Origin: Albidovulum denitrificans
GTDB lineage: Bacteria > Pseudomonadota > Alphaproteobacteria > Rhodobacterales > Rhodobacteraceae
Direction of reading: 5' to 3'
Length of the DNA stretch: 64,000 nucleotides
Assembly (NCBI RefSeq): GCF_002973535.1
Contig: NZ_PVEP01000002.1
Coordinates: 372,001 to 436,000, forward strand
Part shown: positions 44,638 to 53,211 of the stretch, piece after piece
Numbering within the stretch: position 1 is the first letter of the stretch
Layout of the letters: every line of letters starts with the position of its first letter
Notes under the pieces: generated by a model
The model's input: the letters and a program-made list of their open reading frames with translations, nothing else
What the model was told of the DNA's origin: nothing
Database searches by the model: none
Position numbers and translations under genes: made by a program

Positions 44638-44794
44638 GATCGGACCAGTCTATGCGATATGGTCAGCCTAACACAGCCCCCGGTGGCGGGCAGTTGGCGG
44701 AAAGTAGCAGACGGGAGGCGCGCCACCTACGACCAAGGTCAGATAGCGCCTGCCGAAAGCCGCCCCTACACTTTCGCCAACCAAGGGAGGACAC

Positions 44795-45310
44795 ATGCAG
44801 CTGACAGATCACCGCGACATCGCGGCGCCGCCCGCGACCGTCTGGGCCGCGATCCTTGACCCGAAGGTCCTTATGGCCTGCATCCCCGGCTGCGAAAGCA
44901 TGACCGGATCGCCCGAAGAGGGGTTCGAGGCGGTCGTGGTGCAGAAGGTCGGCCCGGTGAAGGCAAAGTTCACCGGCGCGGTCCAGCTCTCCGACATGGT
45001 CCCCGAACAGGGCCTGACCATCACGGGCGAAGGCAAGGGCGGCGCGGCAGGCTTCGCCAAGGGCGGCGCCAAGGTCGAAATGGCACCGGAAGGCGATGGC
45101 ACCCGGCTGACCTATACCGTCGATGCCAGCGTCGGCGGCAAGCTTGCGCAGCTTGGCAGCCGGATCATCGACGGCTTTGCCAAGAAGATGGCCGACCAGT
45201 TCTTCGAGAACTTCAAGAACGCGCTTGAACCGCCCGCGCCGGAGGATGACGCCGGTGAGGCGGAAGAGGGTGAGAAAAAAGGATGGTTCCGCCGCACATT
45301 CGGCGGCTGA
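44795..45310 (+). CDS. coxG: CoxG-like SRPBCC protein
   Basis: A 171-residue START/SRPBCC-fold protein ([52 protein letters not shown]). CoxG proteins help recruit molybdenum CO dehydrogenase to the membrane. The C-terminal tail is acidic then [11 protein letters not shown], an amphipathic ending that could contact the membrane. It is the first gene of the cox operon, with GGGAGGACAC before the ATG. Confidence 0.88.
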   Translation: MQLTDHRDIAAPPATVWAAILDPKVLMACIPGCESMTGSPEEGFEAVVVQKVGPVKAKFTGAVQLSDMVPEQGLTITGEGKGGAAGFAKGGAKVEMAPEGDGTRLTYTVDASVGGKLAQLGSRIIDGFAKKMADQFFENFKNALEPPAPEDDAGEAEEGEKKGWFRRTFGG

Positions 45311-45336
45311 ACCGGGATTTCAAGGGAGGACAAGCA

Positions 45337-45822
<486 letters not shown>

Positions 45823-45834
45823 GGGGAGGGGTTC

Positions 45835-48204
45835 ATGCCTAAGGATCAAGGAATTGGCGCCCGTTCGAAGCGGCGCGAGGATGTGCGTTTCCTGACCGGC
45901 GCGGGGCGCTATACCGACGACATCAACGTCCCCGGCCAGACCTATGCGGCCTTTGTCCGCAGCGAGGTGGCGCACGGCAAGATCACCAAGATCGACACCT
46001 CTGACGCGGAAAAGATGCCCGGTGTGGTCAAGGTCTTTACCGCTGCGGATTTCGACGGCAAGGGCGGCGTTCCCTGCGGCTGGCAGATCCACGACCGGCA
46101 GGGCAATCCGATGCTGGAACCCAAGCACCCGATCCTTGCGGAAGGCAAGGTGCGCTATGTCGGCGACGCCATCGCCTGCGTGGTGGCCGAGACGCTGGAA
46201 CAGGCCCGCGACGCGGCCGAGGCGGTGGTGGTCGATATCGACGAACTGCCTGCCGTGATGGACATGAAGGCGGCCGTGAAGGGCGGCGCGCTGGTCCATG
46301 ATGAGCTTGGGTCGAACCTCTGCTACGACTGGGGGTTCATCGAGGACAACAAGGCCGCGACCGACGCCGCCTTCGAGACCGCCCATCACGTCACGACGCT
46401 GGAACTGGTCAACAACCGCCTGATCGCCAACCCGATGGAGCCGCGCGTGGCGCTGGGCCATTACAACCGCGCGATGGACGACTACACGCTTTACACCACC
46501 AGCCAGAACCCGCATGTGATCCGGCTTCTGATGGGGGCCTTCGTGCTGTCGATCCCCGAACACAAGCTGCGCGTGGTGGCGCCGGATGTCGGCGGCGGCT
46601 TTGGCTCGAAGATCTTCCACTATATCGAGGAAGCCTTCGTCACCCATGCCTCGCGCCTGATCAACCGGCCGGTCAAGTGGACCTCCACCCGGTCCGAGGC
46701 GTTCCTGACCGACGCCCATGGCCGCGACCATGTGACAAAGATCGAACTCGCGCTGGACAAGGACGGGATGTTTCAGGCGCTTCGGACCGAGACCTATGCG
46801 AATATGGGCGCCTATCTCTCCACCTTCGCGCCTTCGGTGCCGACCTACCTGCATGGCACGCTGATGGCGGGGAACTACAAGACCCCGCATATCTATGTGA
46901 ACGTGAAGGCGGTCTTTACCAACACCGTGCCGGTCGATGCCTATCGCGGCGCGGGCCGGCCCGAGGCGACCTTCCAGCTTGAGCGCGTGATCGACAAGGC
47001 CGCGCGCGAGATGGGGATCGACCCGATCGAACTGCGCCGCAAGAACTTCGTCGGCGCGGATGAGTTTCCGTATCAGACGCCCGTGGCCGTGGCCTATGAC
47101 ACCGGCAACTATCAGGCCACGATGGACGTGCTGGAAAAGATCGCCGATCTGGCCGGGTTCGAAAAGCGACGGGCCGACAGCGCGAAGAAGGGCCTGTGGC
47201 GCGGGCTTGGCGTCAACTGCTATATCGAGGCCTGCGGCATCGCGCCCTCGAACCTCGTCGGCCAGCTTGGCGCCCGCGCGGGGCTTTACGAAAGCGCGAC
47301 CGTCCGGGTGAACGCGACCGGCGGCATCGTGGTGATGACCGGCAGCCATTCCCACGGGCAGGGGCATGAAACCGCCTTCCCGCAGGTCATCTCCGAAATG
47401 ATCGGCATACCGGAAAGCCAGGTCGAGATCGTCCATGGCGACACCGCCAATACGCCGATGGGGATGGGGACCTATGGCTCCCGCTCGCTGGCGGTTGGCG
47501 GGTCGGCGATGGTGAAGGCCACGAACAAGATCATCGCCAAGGCCAAGAAGATCGCGGCGCATCTCCTGGAGGCGTCGGACGGCGATATCGAGCTGAAGGA
47601 CGGCAAGTTCACCGTCGCAGGCACCGACAAATCCGTCGACTGGGGTTCTGTCTGTCTGGCGGCCTATGTCCCGCACAACTATCCGCTGGCGGAACTTGAG
47701 CCGGGGCTGGAGGAGACGGCGTTCTACGACCCGTCGAACTTCACCTACCCCTCGGGCGCCTATGCCTGCGAGGTTGAGGTCGATCCCGACACCGGCAAGG
47801 TCACTGTCTGCGCCTTTGCCGCCGCCGACGACTTTGGCAATGTCATCAACCCGATGATCGTCGAAGGGCAGGTCCATGGCGGTCTGGCCCAGGGCATCGG
47901 CCAGGCGCTTCTGGAAGGGGCGGTCTATGATGAGAATGGCCAGCTTCTGTCGGGCAGCTACATGGATTATGCCATGCCGCGCGCCGACGATGTGCCGTTC
48001 TACACCGTCGACCATTCCTGCTGCACGCCCTGCACGCATAACCCGCTGGGTGTGAAGGGCTGTGGCGAGGCCGGAGCGATCGGTTCCCCCCCTGCTGTCG
48101 TCAACGCCGTGATCGACGCGCTTCAGCGCGCCGGAAAGACCAACGTCACCCATATCGACATGCCCCTGTCGCCGTCGCGCGTCTGGGCTGCGATTCAGGG
48201 CTGA
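45835..48204 (+). CDS. coxL: Molybdenum hydroxylase large subunit, form II CoxL
   Basis: A 789-residue molybdopterin-cytosine-dinucleotide subunit. The active-site loop reads AYRGAGR (residues 369-375), the form II signature, not the AYRCSFR of proven form I CO dehydrogenases, so the S-selanylcysteine for the Mo-Se-Cu-type site is absent. VGGGFGSK at 252-259 and the catalytic Glu in [16 protein letters not shown] are intact. The gene order S-L-M also marks form II. Substrate is uncertain: weak CO oxidation has been claimed for some, and another hydroxylation substrate is equally likely. Confidence 0.93.
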   Translation: MPKDQGIGARSKRREDVRFLTGAGRYTDDINVPGQTYAAFVRSEVAHGKITKIDTSDAEKMPGVVKVFTAADFDGKGGVPCGWQIHDRQGNPMLEPKHPILAEGKVRYVGDAIACVVAETLEQARDAAEAVVVDIDELPAVMDMKAAVKGGALVHDELGSNLCYDWGFIEDNKAATDAAFETAHHVTTLELVNNRLIANPMEPRVALGHYNRAMDDYTLYTTSQNPHVIRLLMGAFVLSIPEHKLRVVAPDVGGGFGSKIFHYIEEAFVTHASRLINRPVKWTSTRSEAFLTDAHGRDHVTKIELALDKDGMFQALRTETYANMGAYLSTFAPSVPTYLHGTLMAGNYKTPHIYVNVKAVFTNTVPVDAYRGAGRPEATFQLERVIDKAAREMGIDPIELRRKNFVGADEFPYQTPVAVAYDTGNYQATMDVLEKIADLAGFEKRRADSAKKGLWRGLGVNCYIEACGIAPSNLVGQLGARAGLYESATVRVNATGGIVVMTGSHSHGQGHETAFPQVISEMIGIPESQVEIVHGDTANTPMGMGTYGSRSLAVGGSAMVKATNKIIAKAKKIAAHLLEASDGDIELKDGKFTVAGTDKSVDWGSVCLAAYVPHNYPLAELEPGLEETAFYDPSNFTYPSGAYACEVEVDPDTGKVTVCAFAAADDFGNVINPMIVEGQVHGGLAQGIGQALLEGAVYDENGQLLSGSYMDYAMPRADDVPFYTVDHSCCTPCTHNPLGVKGCGEAGAIGSPPAVVNAVIDALQRAGKTNVTHIDMPLSPSRVWAAIQG

Positions 48205-48214
48205 GGAGGAAAAG

Positions 48215-48997
48215 ATGTACGCATTCGAACTCGAAAAGCCCGCAACCGTGGCCGAGGCCGTGAAGGCGCTGGCGCAAGAGGACGCGCAGGCGCTGGGCGG
48301 GGGGCAAACGCTGATCCCGTCGATGAAACAGCGCCTTGCCGCGCCCGCCGTTCTGGTCAGCCTGAATGGCATCAAGGAGATGATCGGCGTCCGCAAGGAC
48401 GGTGGCGATCTGGTGATCGGCGGCGCGACGCCCCATGCGGTCGTCGCGAAAGAGGCAGGGGCCTATCCGGCGCTGGCGGGGTTGGCGGGCAATATCGGCG
48501 ATCCGGCGGTCAGGAACCGTGGCACGATCGGCGGCAGCCTGGCCAATAACGACCCCTCGGCCTGCTACCCTTCGGCGGTGCTGGCCTCGGGCGCGACGGT
48601 GGTGACGAACAATCGCCAGATCGCGGCGGACGACTTTTTCGAAGGTCTGTTCACCACGGCGCTGGAACCGGGCGAGATCATCACCGAGGTCCGCTTTCCG
48701 ATCCCGCAAAAGGCCAGTTACCAGAAGTTCCTGCAACCGGCCTCGCGCTTTGCCCTCACGGCGGTCTTCGTCGCCAAAACCGGCGGCGGGGTGCGCGTGG
48801 CGGTGACGGGGGCGTCGGAAGATGGCGTCTTCCGCTGGGCCGATGCGGAAGCGGCGCTGTCGGCAAATTTCGCCGCCGATGCGGTGTCGGGCCTGTCCGT
48901 CGATCCCGAGGGCATGATCGGCGACATGCACGGCACCAAGGCCTATCGCGCCAATCTTGTGAAGGTTCTGACCGGACGGGCCGTTTCGGCGGCATAA
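48215..48997 (+). CDS. coxM: Molybdenum hydroxylase medium subunit (FAD)
   Basis: A 260-residue FAD-binding subunit of the CO dehydrogenase/xanthine dehydrogenase family. It has AQALGGGQTLIPSMKQRLA (first FAD motif AGGx-type) and GNIGDPAVRNRGTIGGSLAN (second FAD motif TIGG). Completes the SLM enzyme; electrons leave here to a quinone or other acceptor. Followed by a strong terminator. Confidence 0.93.
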   Translation: MYAFELEKPATVAEAVKALAQEDAQALGGGQTLIPSMKQRLAAPAVLVSLNGIKEMIGVRKDGGDLVIGGATPHAVVAKEAGAYPALAGLAGNIGDPAVRNRGTIGGSLANNDPSACYPSAVLASGATVVTNNRQIAADDFFEGLFTTALEPGEIITEVRFPIPQKASYQKFLQPASRFALTAVFVAKTGGGVRVAVTGASEDGVFRWADAEAALSANFAADAVSGLSVDPEGMIGDMHGTKAYRANLVKVLTGRAVSAA

Positions 48998-49023
48998 GCA
49001 CACCCGACGACGGTACAGAACAG

Positions 49024-49050
49024 CGCCCCCGGCCGCACAGGCCGGGGGCG
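49024..49050 (+). terminator. Intrinsic terminator of the cox operon
   Basis: Perfect 11-bp stem CGCCCCCGGCC/GGCCGGGGGCG with loop GCACA, followed by TTTGTCTTT, 26 bp after coxM. It also separates coxM from the convergent Rrf2 gene. Confidence 0.9.
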
Positions 49051-49066
49051 TTTGTCTTTGGCGGGA

Positions 49067-49528
49067 TCAGACGGCGCAGGCCGTTTCCGGCAGGTCCTCA
49101 AGCGTCATCAGGGCGGCAAGGGCGCAATTGTCCCTGACCAGATCCTCCAGCGTCATGGTCCCCATTTCGGCATAAAACGCCGCCACGGCGCGGGCGATGC
49201 CGGTGCGCAGGCGGCAGGCATCGGTCAGCGGGCAGGTGTTGCCGGTGTCCGAGAAACACTCGGCAAAGGGGACGCCGCTTTCGAACAGTTCGAACACCTC
49301 GCCGATATTGATCCTTGCGGCCGGGCGGGCCAGTTCCAGCCCCCCCGCGCGGCCCCGGATCGCCCGCACGAAACCGCGCTGGTTCAGCAGGTAGACCACC
49401 TGCGCCAGATGGTGGGGCGAGGCATTGCAGCGCTCGGCGATCTGGGCGGACCGGACGATGCGTCCCTCATGCACGGCGCAGAACATCAGCACGCGAACGG
49501 CCAGATTGGTGCGGGTTGTCAGACGCAT
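49067..49528 (-). CDS. nsrR: Rrf2-family regulator, NsrR-like
   Basis: A 153-residue Rrf2 protein. N-terminal winged helix (MRLTTRTNLAVRVLMFCAVH, SPHHLAQVVYLLNQRGFV) and an iron-sulfur ligand region ECFSDTGNTCPLTDACRLR with Cys-X7-Cys-X5-Cys, the spacing usual for alphaproteobacterial NsrR nitric-oxide sensors (IscR has X5-X5). Its targets are not evident; it is convergent with the cox operon and divergent from the OsmC gene. Confidence 0.85.
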   Translation of the reverse strand: MRLTTRTNLAVRVLMFCAVHEGRIVRSAQIAERCNASPHHLAQVVYLLNQRGFVRAIRGRAGGLELARPAARINIGEVFELFESGVPFAECFSDTGNTCPLTDACRLRTGIARAVAAFYAEMGTMTLEDLVRDNCALAALMTLEDLPETACAV

Positions 49529-49590
49529 CGAAAAAGCTTCATCCTGGTTACAGACCGCGCCCGGTCTTCCATGCTTTTCCGGGCGCCGCC

Positions 49591-49604
49591 CTGATCTAGA
49601 TCAG
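49591..49604. promoter_or_regulatory. FNR/Dnr-like box
   Basis: CTGATCTAGATCAG is a perfect palindrome and differs from the TTGAT-N4-ATCAA consensus only in the outermost pair. Spacing would allow class II activation of either nsrR (about 63 bp to its start) or the OsmC gene (about 98 bp). Confidence 0.5.
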
Positions 49605-49701
49605 GTGGCGGGCCAAAGCGGTGCCTGATCGCCGTTCCGGCCTTGCGCCCGCGCCGTGGCGGCGGCAAAGATGCGCCCCAGTCAAGATCAGGGGAGTTGC
49701 C

Positions 49702-50121
49702 ATGAAAGCGCGTGTCAAATGGGTCGGGGACCGGAGCTTTACCGGACAGGTCGAGACGGGCCATACCATCGCCTTCGGCAACGGCGTCGATGGCAAGCCG
49801 AAACCGGGGCCAAGCCCGATGGAACTGATCCTGATCGGCACCGGGGGCTGTTCGGCCTATGACGTGGTCCATATCCTTGAAAAGGGGCGCGAGCCGGTCG
49901 AGGACGTGGTCTGCGACGTGACGGCCGAGCGGGCAGAGACCGATCCCAAGGTCTTTACGAAGATCCACCTGCACTTCACCGTGACGGGGCGCGGCCTGAA
50001 CCCCGCCAAGGTCGAACGCGCGGTGGGGCTGTCGATCGAGAAATATTGCTCTGCCTCTGCCATGATGGCCAAGACGGCCGAGGTGACGCACGGGTTTGAG
50101 GTCATCGACCCCGGCGCCTGA
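49702..50121 (+). CDS. OsmC-family peroxiredoxin-like protein
   Basis: A 139-residue OsmC/YhfA-type protein. The two redox cysteines are in GTGGCSAYDVVHIL and IEKYCSASAMM, both in the usual places. N-terminal strand region MKARVKWVGDRSFTGQVETG. YhfA-like members reduce organic peroxides or persulfides; exact substrate unknown. ATG at 49702 has GGGGAG upstream. It converges on the DeoR gene 8 bp away. Confidence 0.88.
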   Translation: MKARVKWVGDRSFTGQVETGHTIAFGNGVDGKPKPGPSPMELILIGTGGCSAYDVVHILEKGREPVEDVVCDVTAERAETDPKVFTKIHLHFTVTGRGLNPAKVERAVGLSIEKYCSASAMMAKTAEVTHGFEVIDPGA

Positions 50122-50129
50122 GGCAGGCG

Positions 50130-50918
50130 TCAGCCGCCTCCGGCGGGAGTATTTTCGCAACGGAGAAGCGGCAGGGTCAGCGCCGCCCCGGCGGCCGTGA
50201 GGGCGGTCGCGATGGCGGGGGGCGGGGGGTGATCGGTCACCAGCGCGTCGATCCCGTCGAACCCCGCGACCCGGATCAGGCCCGCGCGGCCGAATTTGGT
50301 GTGGTCGGTCACGACCGCACGGCGGTCGGCGCGGGTCAGCATCAGGCGGGCAAGCTCTGCCTCTTCCAGATCGTAATCCATCAGCCCGGTTTCATCCACC
50401 GCGCCGACCGACAGGATCGTCAGCCGTACCCGGAACCCGGCGATGAAGTCGAGCGCGGATTTGCCGAAGGCGGCGCCGCTGTCGGGACGCAGCGCGCCAC
50501 CGGCGAGAAAGACCCGGTTGCCGTTGCGGGTGGCAAGGATGCGCGCGATGTCGGTGGAGTTCGTCACCACCGTCAGGCGGCGGTGGTCGGTAAGCTCGCG
50601 GGCGACGAAGCTTGTGGTGGTGCCGGTGTCCAGCATCAGGCTGTCGCCGTCGCGCACCATGCCGGCCACGGCGCGGGCGATCACCTGCTTGGCGGCGGCG
50701 TTTTCGCGCATCCGCTTCTGGAACGGCGCTTCACCCAGTTGACCGGCCAGCCCCACCGCGCCGTGAACCCGCGTCAGCGTACCGGCTTCGGTCAGCGGCT
50801 TTACGTCCCGCCGCACCGTTTCCAGCGAGACGCCAAGCCGGTCGGCCAGCGCCGCGATGGTCGCCGTCCCCTCCGTTTCAAGGATTTTCAGGATGTCGGA
50901 ATGGCGTTTCGACAGCAT
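50130..50918 (-). CDS. DeoR/GlpR-family transcriptional regulator
   Basis: A 262-residue DeoR repressor: HTH at residues 1-55 (MLSKRHSDILKILETEGTAT, VSLETVRRDVKPLTEAGTL) and a sugar-phosphate-binding domain (LMLDTGTTTSFVARELTDHR, VFLAGGALRPDSGAAFGKSA, VTDHTKFG). It is divergent from proX by 223 bp and may regulate the betaine transporter cluster or an unlinked sugar gene. The last eight or so codons are made of an intergenic-type repeat (50136-50168), so the native protein may originally have been shorter. Confidence 0.88.
   Translation of the reverse strand: MLSKRHSDILKILETEGTATIAALADRLGVSLETVRRDVKPLTEAGTLTRVHGAVGLAGQLGEAPFQKRMRENAAAKQVIARAVAGMVRDGDSLMLDTGTTTSFVARELTDHRRLTVVTNSTDIARILATRNGNRVFLAGGALRPDSGAAFGKSALDFIAGFRVRLTILSVGAVDETGLMDYDLEEAELARLMLTRADRRAVVTDHTKFGRAGLIRVAGFDGIDALVTDHPPPPAIATALTAAGAALTLPLLRCENTPAGGG
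50136..50168 (+). repeat. Short Rhodobacterales-type repeat, copy 1
   Basis: GCCTCCGGCGGGAGTATTTT followed by CGCAACGGAGAAG. A second copy lies at 55242-55275. A small CTCC/GGAG hairpin plus T-rich run gives it a terminator-like look. Here it is read in reverse as the C-terminus of the DeoR protein. Confidence 0.8.
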
Positions 50919-51141
50919 CGGCGGACTCCGCAGGGTGGTGGAACATTAGGCGTTTGCGGGGCCTCATGCAATTATCGGGCGCGATGCGGGCATAAAAATC
51001 ACAAAAAGCCACATTGACGGATTGACGGAATCGCCCCCGTCGTCCCTACTTGACGTCAGGGAACGGGGCGGGGGCCTTGCGACAGCGTCCCCCGAACACC
51101 GTTTCGAAGACCGGCCCGGCCGGCAGAACAGGGAGTTCACG

Positions 51142-52098
51142 ATGACCCGAACGACGAAAGCGATGCGCGTGCTGACCGCGTCCGTGCTGGCCATGACCGC
51201 CGGACTGGCCCAGGCGCAGGACTCGACCGACCCGATCAAGCTGACGCTGCATGACTGGACCGGACAGCTGATCACCACGCGCCTGATGGGGGATGTCCTT
51301 CAGAAGGCGGGCTATAACGTCGAATATGTGCAGGCCGATTACCTCGCGCAATTCGCCGGGCTGGAAACTGGCGACCTGCATGTCGCGATGGAGATGTGGG
51401 AGACGACGGGGCGCGACGCCATGGATGCCTCGACCGCGACCGGCAAGACCGAGGTCTTTGGCCCGACCGGCATGAAGGCCAAGGAAGAGTGGTGGTATCC
51501 GACCTATATGAAGGAGCTTTGCCCCGGCCTGCCGAACTGGGAAGCCCTGAAGGACCCGGCCTGTGCCGAGGCGTTTTCGACCGCCGAGACCGCGCCGAAG
51601 GGCCGCTATCTGGGTGGCCCGGTCACCTGGGGCGGTTTCGATGATGAGAGGGTCGAGGCGCTGGACCTGCCCTTCGAGGTGATCCATGCCGGGACCGATG
51701 CGGCGCTGTTCGCGGAACTGGAAAGCGCCTATCAGCGCAAGGCGCCGATCATGCTCTGGATCTATGCGCCGCACTGGGCGCCCGCGAAATATGAGGGCGA
51801 GTGGGTGGAATTCCCCGAATACACGGCCGAATGCTATACCGACCCGGCCTGGGGATCGAACCCCGACATGGCCTATGACTGCGGCAAGCCCTTTGGCGAG
51901 ATCTGGAAGGTCGGCTGGGCCGGGGTCAAGGACAAGTGGCCGGGCGCCTATGACGCGATCAAGGCCTTTACCATCGACAACGATGAGATGGGCAAGATGA
52001 TCACCGAGGTCGACCTGGACGGCAAGACCGTGGAAGAGGTCACCGATGCCTGGATGGCGGCGAACGAAGACCGCTGGAAAGCCTGGATCGGCCAGTAA
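51142..52098 (+). CDS. proX: Glycine-betaine-type ABC transporter substrate-binding protein
   Basis: A 318-residue periplasmic protein with a signal peptide (residues 1-25, ending AGLAQA|QD). The OpuAC/ProX fold shows DPIKLTLHDWTGQLITTRLM, YVQADYLAQFAGLETGDLHV and a Trp/Tyr-rich ligand zone (EEWWYPTYMKELCPG, WIYAPHWAPAKYEG). Two cysteine pairs may form disulfides. Binds betaine or a related quaternary amine. GGGAGTTCACG before the ATG at 51142. Confidence 0.88.
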   Translation: MTRTTKAMRVLTASVLAMTAGLAQAQDSTDPIKLTLHDWTGQLITTRLMGDVLQKAGYNVEYVQADYLAQFAGLETGDLHVAMEMWETTGRDAMDASTATGKTEVFGPTGMKAKEEWWYPTYMKELCPGLPNWEALKDPACAEAFSTAETAPKGRYLGGPVTWGGFDDERVEALDLPFEVIHAGTDAALFAELESAYQRKAPIMLWIYAPHWAPAKYEGEWVEFPEYTAECYTDPAWGSNPDMAYDCGKPFGEIWKVGWAGVKDKWPGAYDAIKAFTIDNDEMGKMITEVDLDGKTVEEVTDAWMAANEDRWKAWIGQ

Positions 52099-52110
52099 CC
52101 CTTTCTTCCG

Positions 52111-52138
52111 CCGGACCCTTGGACAGCCAGGGGTCCGG
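52111..52138 (+). terminator. Strong hairpin between proX and proV
   Basis: CCGGACCCTTGG / CCAGGGGTCCGG, a 12-bp stem with one G-T pair and loop ACAG, 12 bp after proX, followed by CCCCTTT. Likely a partial terminator or RNA stabiliser that favours the binding protein. Confidence 0.7.
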
Positions 52139-52158
52139 CCCCTTTGCCGGAAATCCCG

Positions 52159-53208
52159 ATGAACGATGACGACCCCGCCGCCGCGGCGCCTGACCCCGCC
52201 GAGGGCCTGACCCTTCAGTGCCGCCATGTCTGGAAGCTGTTCGGCGCCCGCGCGGATGAAGCTCTGCGTGACCTTGGCGATGGCGCCACGGCCGAGGCGA
52301 TCGTGGCGCGCGGGCTGGTCCCGGCGGTGCGCGACGTGAACCTGTCGGTCAGGCGGGGCGAGATCTTCGTCATCATGGGCCTGTCGGGGTCGGGCAAATC
52401 GACGCTCGTCCGTCTCATGTCACGGCTGATCGAGCCGACAGCGGGGGAGATCCTGTTCAACGGCCAGAACCTTCTGACCGCGTCGGACAAGGAGATGGTG
52501 GAGATGCGGCGGCACAAGATGGGGATGGTGTTCCAGCACTTCGCCCTTCTGCCGCATCTGAGCGTGCTGGGAAACGTTGCCTTCCCGCTTGAGGTGCAGG
52601 GCGTCGCGCGCGCCGAACGCGAGGCGCGGGCGCGGAAGATGATCGCGCTTGTCGGGCTTGCGGGACGCGAGGAGGCGCTGCCGCGTCAGTTGTCGGGCGG
52701 CCAGCAGCAGCGGGTGGGGATCGCAAGATCGCTGGCGGTGGAGCCGGAGCTGTGGTTCCTTGACGAACCCTTCTCCGCCCTCGATCCCCTGATCCGGCGC
52801 GAGATGCAGGACGAATTCATCCGCCTGCAATCGGTCTTGAAAAAGACCATCGTCTTCATCACCCATGACTTCGACGAGGCGATCCGGCTGGCCGACCGCA
52901 TTGCGATCATGAAGGACGGGGAGATCGTGCAGCAAGGCACGCCCGAGGAACTGGTGCTTAACCCGGCCACCGATTACGTCCGCGAATTCACCCAGGCCGT
53001 GCCGAAGGCCAAGGTCGTGCGGGCGGAAAGCGTCATGGTCGCGGCCGAAGGCGCTGCCACGGCGACCGTGGGCGCCCGCACCGTTATCGCCGATGCCGCG
53101 CCCCTGTTTCTGGACGGGGCCGAGGCGGTCGCCGTCACGGATGCGGGCGGGGCCGTGGTCGGCCATCTGCGCCGCGCCGATGTCACCCGCCTGTTGATGG
53201 GGGGCTGA
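52159..53208 (+). CDS. proV: Betaine ABC transporter ATP-binding protein
   Basis: A 349-residue ProV/OpuAA-type ATPase. Walker A GLSGSGKST near 80, Q-loop VFQHFALLPH, signature LSGGQQQRVGIARS, Walker B LWFLDEPFSALD and H-loop THDFDEA. The C-terminus ends in a CBS-like regulatory stretch (GGAVVGHLRRADVTRLL). A TTG 15 bp upstream is possible, but ATG at 52159 fits better. Confidence 0.93.
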   Translation: MNDDDPAAAAPDPAEGLTLQCRHVWKLFGARADEALRDLGDGATAEAIVARGLVPAVRDVNLSVRRGEIFVIMGLSGSGKSTLVRLMSRLIEPTAGEILFNGQNLLTASDKEMVEMRRHKMGMVFQHFALLPHLSVLGNVAFPLEVQGVARAEREARARKMIALVGLAGREEALPRQLSGGQQQRVGIARSLAVEPELWFLDEPFSALDPLIRREMQDEFIRLQSVLKKTIVFITHDFDEAIRLADRIAIMKDGEIVQQGTPEELVLNPATDYVREFTQAVPKAKVVRAESVMVAAEGAATATVGARTVIADAAPLFLDGAEAVAVTDAGGAVVGHLRRADVTRLLMGG

Positions 53209-53211
53209 GCC

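Noticed and set aside
44680-44710. Possible sigma-54 promoter (TGGCGGGCAGTTGGC) upstream of coxG
   Set aside because: GG and GC have the right 12-bp spacing, but the -12 element is TGGC instead of TTGC and the region is GC-rich, so chance is likely.
45835-48204. Annotation of CoxL as a proven carbon monoxide dehydrogenase
   Set aside because: The active-site loop is AYRGAGR, form II, not AYRCSFR; substrate left open.
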